22,133 nt of DNA. It comes from Conidiobolus coronatus NRRL 28638. Its lineage: Eukaryota > Entomophthoromycota > Entomophthoromycetes > Entomophthorales > Conidiobolaceae. The position numbers were made by a program, and so were the translations under genes. Every line of letters starts with the position of its first letter. The stretch's first letter is position 1. Location: contig KQ964422.1 in NCBI GenBank assembly GCA_001566745.1, positions 208,214-230,346 of the forward strand. Reading direction: 5' to 3'. Below are positions 20,506 to 22,133 of this stretch, in pieces. The notes beneath the pieces are model-generated. The model did not search any database. It was not told the DNA's origin and was given only the letters and a program-made list of their open reading frames with translations.

Positions 20506-20513
20506 TATAAATA
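20506..20513 (+). promoter_or_regulatory. TATA box of the ML-domain gene
   Basis: TATAAATA lies 66 nt before the TATA-to-ATG interval ends at the start codon, with no intervening ATG. The same octamer precedes the phosphate transporter, the other gene with optimised codons. Confidence 0.5.
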
Positions 20514-20578
20514 TTCTGCTTTGCTCTTCAGAAATAGTATCAAAACATTATAATAGCTAATTAATTGATATATTTAAA

Positions 20579-21064
20579 ATGCAATTCCAAACCATTACCA
20601 CCATCTTCGCTTTAGTTGCTTCCACCTTTGCCAACTCCATCGAAATCGATAATGTTGACACTCGTGCCGGATGTACCCCTATCTACAAGAACATCGTCTA
20701 CAACTGTGGTGCTGCCTCTGATCTCTTAAAGATTAGCTCCCTCACTATCTCCCCCGATTCCCCCGTTCGTGGTCAAAACATTACCATTCACGCTAAAGGA
20801 ACTTTGGCTGAAGATGTTACTGGTGGTAACATTAATGTTAAGGCTAAGTACCTCTTCTTCAACTTCAACCGTGACTACGATCTCTGTGAAACTGCCCCCA
20901 ACGCTGGTAAGCAATGTCCTTTCAAGAAGGGTGATATCTCCTTCGATGGTTCCTTCCAAGTTACCGATAGCATTCCCGGAGGTAACTACAACATCGATAT
21001 GCACGCTACTTCTAACAGCAAAAAGACTATCTCTAAGCTCAACCTCAAGATCCAAGTTCGTTAG
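20579..21064 (+). CDS. Secreted ML-domain lipid-binding protein (NPC2 / PG-PI transfer-like)
   Basis: ML (MD-2-related lipid recognition) proteins are small beta-sandwich proteins that bind sterols or phospholipids in a hydrophobic cavity. This one has 161 residues, typical of the family. An N-terminal signal peptide ends near A18 (TFA-NS). The domain shows YNCGAASDLLKISSLTISPD (41-60), then the R-G-x-N-I-T-I-H-A-K-G strand (64-74), LC (102-103), CPFKKGD (113-119) and IPGGNYNIDMHATS, the usual order in NPC2 and fungal PG/PI transfer proteins. Cysteines are at 32, 43, 103 and 113, enough for two disulfides; the C-terminal cysteine common in NPC2-like proteins is absent (KLNLKIQVR ends the chain). 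A possible N-glycosylation site is N67-I-T. It is intronless and rich in C-ending codons and in AAG/GGT, suggesting high expression. Ligand and location (vacuole versus outside the cell) cannot be told from sequence. Confidence 0.87.
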   Translation: MQFQTITTIFALVASTFANSIEIDNVDTRAGCTPIYKNIVYNCGAASDLLKISSLTISPDSPVRGQNITIHAKGTLAEDVTGGNINVKAKYLFFNFNRDYDLCETAPNAGKQCPFKKGDISFDGSFQVTDSIPGGNYNIDMHATSNSKKTISKLNLKIQVR

Positions 21065-22133
21065 AATACTATTTAAATTATTAACTAATAAACATTCATT
21101 ATACAGTCTTTATTTACTCTAGTATGATTATAAAATACTTTTATATTATGAATATATAATTGAATCATTTATATCAAAAATTAACATGTTAAAAATTATA
21201 TTCCCTATAGATTCTTAGAAACGTTTTAAAATTTAACATTAATCATAAAAGTATTCAATAACTTCATTCTTGTATTTGAAAGTTAATACTTTTCTATAAT
21301 AATCTATAGCTATATATTCAGTATATTAATAATATGATTTTAAAATAATTTGTCTATAAAGATTTAGGTAATACCTATTTAAATTTAATAAATTTAGAGC
21401 TTTTTAACTATAGCATATGTGGATGAATAGTATATATGGCTAACTTCACAGAATTTAAATCAGTATTCTAATTACTCCGGCCGATAAAGCTACTATAATA
21501 GGAAATTATTGCATATTAAATAGTACTGTATTAAAAAGAGAAAATCTTCTATTAGAGTTTCTATTTTATAGAGATTGTTTTTATAGATTTGTATTTTATT
21601 CTGTTAATACTTATTTTTAAAATTTTTTCAATTATGAAATATATGCAATTTTTCTATAAATAGAACATCGCTCATTTTAGTAACTATAGGGTAATGGATA
21701 AAGATATGTGGAAGTAATAAAGATCATAGCTACTTGCCTCTTATACAAATATTTTGAATCAAGGTTAAAGCTTAAGAGAGTATCTCCCACATGTGCTCAA
21801 AAATTTGTCAAATTTCAAATATATGTCATATAAAATTGTTTAAAATAGCTAATAGTACTTCTCATTATTTAAATATCAATTTATATCTATAAAGAAGAAT
21901 TTGATATTGCAATTGGCTATTTTAAAATCATTATTGATATTGATATTATATAGATTTTAATAAATGTTAGAAAAGTTCATATAAATCGATAATATGCGTA
22001 ATCGCTTTTATAAAAATATTGAAATATAATATAGATTCAATAAATTAATTGCCTCTAGAATTATATAATAGTATTAATATTTTAATACAGCATTAAAAAT
22101 CACATATAATATTGCAAAAATTAAAATTAACTA
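21065..22133. other. AT-rich region after the ML-domain gene
   Basis: Apart from the likely poly(A) signal at 21087, I see no gene, RNA or defined repeat. A CGGCCG palindrome at 21478-21483 is an isolated GC-rich site. No partial gene runs off the window edge that I can support. Confidence 0.55.
21087..21092 (+). terminator. Likely poly(A) signal of the ML-domain gene
   Basis: AATAAA lies 23 nt past the stop codon, close to the spacing seen after Rav1 (20 nt). Confidence 0.4.

Noticed and set aside
20726..21122. Frames overlapping the ML gene on both strands
   Set aside because: Shadows of the real gene, caused by its stop-poor optimised codons.
1..22133. CRISPR array, rRNA, plasmid or viral features
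   Set aside because: No regular direct repeats with spacers, no rRNA signatures, no viral hallmark genes; the window is eukaryotic nuclear in style.

Overview
The window looks like nuclear DNA of an early-diverging filamentous fungus, possibly an entomophthoralean of the Conidiobolus type. The non-coding DNA is extremely AT-rich. There are seven short introns of 45-64 nt; six begin GTAAT and most have a CTAAY-type branch site close to the 3' AG. All four recognisable genes encode eukaryotic secretory or endomembrane proteins. The lineage is an inference from style; there is no rRNA or other marker gene here.

Layout: (1) 1254-2368, minus strand: a Bsd2/Ndfip-type ubiquitin-ligase adaptor with one intron and a 12-codon first exon. 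(2) 2369-4645: AT-rich gap with a possible coding relic near 2641-2916. (3) 4646-9240, plus strand: RAVE-complex subunit Rav1, rebuilt here as seven exons and 1426 codons, with all six introns in the first 1.1 kb. (4) 9241-12730: 3.5 kb without a confident gene but with GC-richer patches, several inverted repeats and short open frames that may be decayed sequence. (5) 12731-14248, plus strand: an intronless high-affinity phosphate:H+ symporter (Pho84 family) that keeps the substrate-site residues. (6) 14249-20578: a 6.3-kb gene desert with diverged repeats. (7) 20579-21064, plus strand: a small secreted ML-domain (NPC2/PG-PI transfer-like) lipid-binding protein. (8) 21065-22133: AT-rich tail with no gene seen.

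The genes are not an operon or an obvious cluster. Three have endomembrane or plasma-membrane roles (metal-transporter sorting, V-ATPase assembly, phosphate uptake), but nothing in the sequence ties them together. The sharpest contrast is in style. The phosphate transporter and ML genes are intronless, GC-richer and rich in C-ending codons, as expected for strongly expressed genes. Rav1 and Bsd2 are intron-bearing with AT-rich codons.

I found no convincing new biological system. The most interesting unexplained item is a compact multi-stem inverted-repeat element at 9688-9776. Its layout resembles a type III hammerhead ribozyme, but it breaks several invariant core positions. The relic frames and diverged repeats in the gaps are weaker leads.
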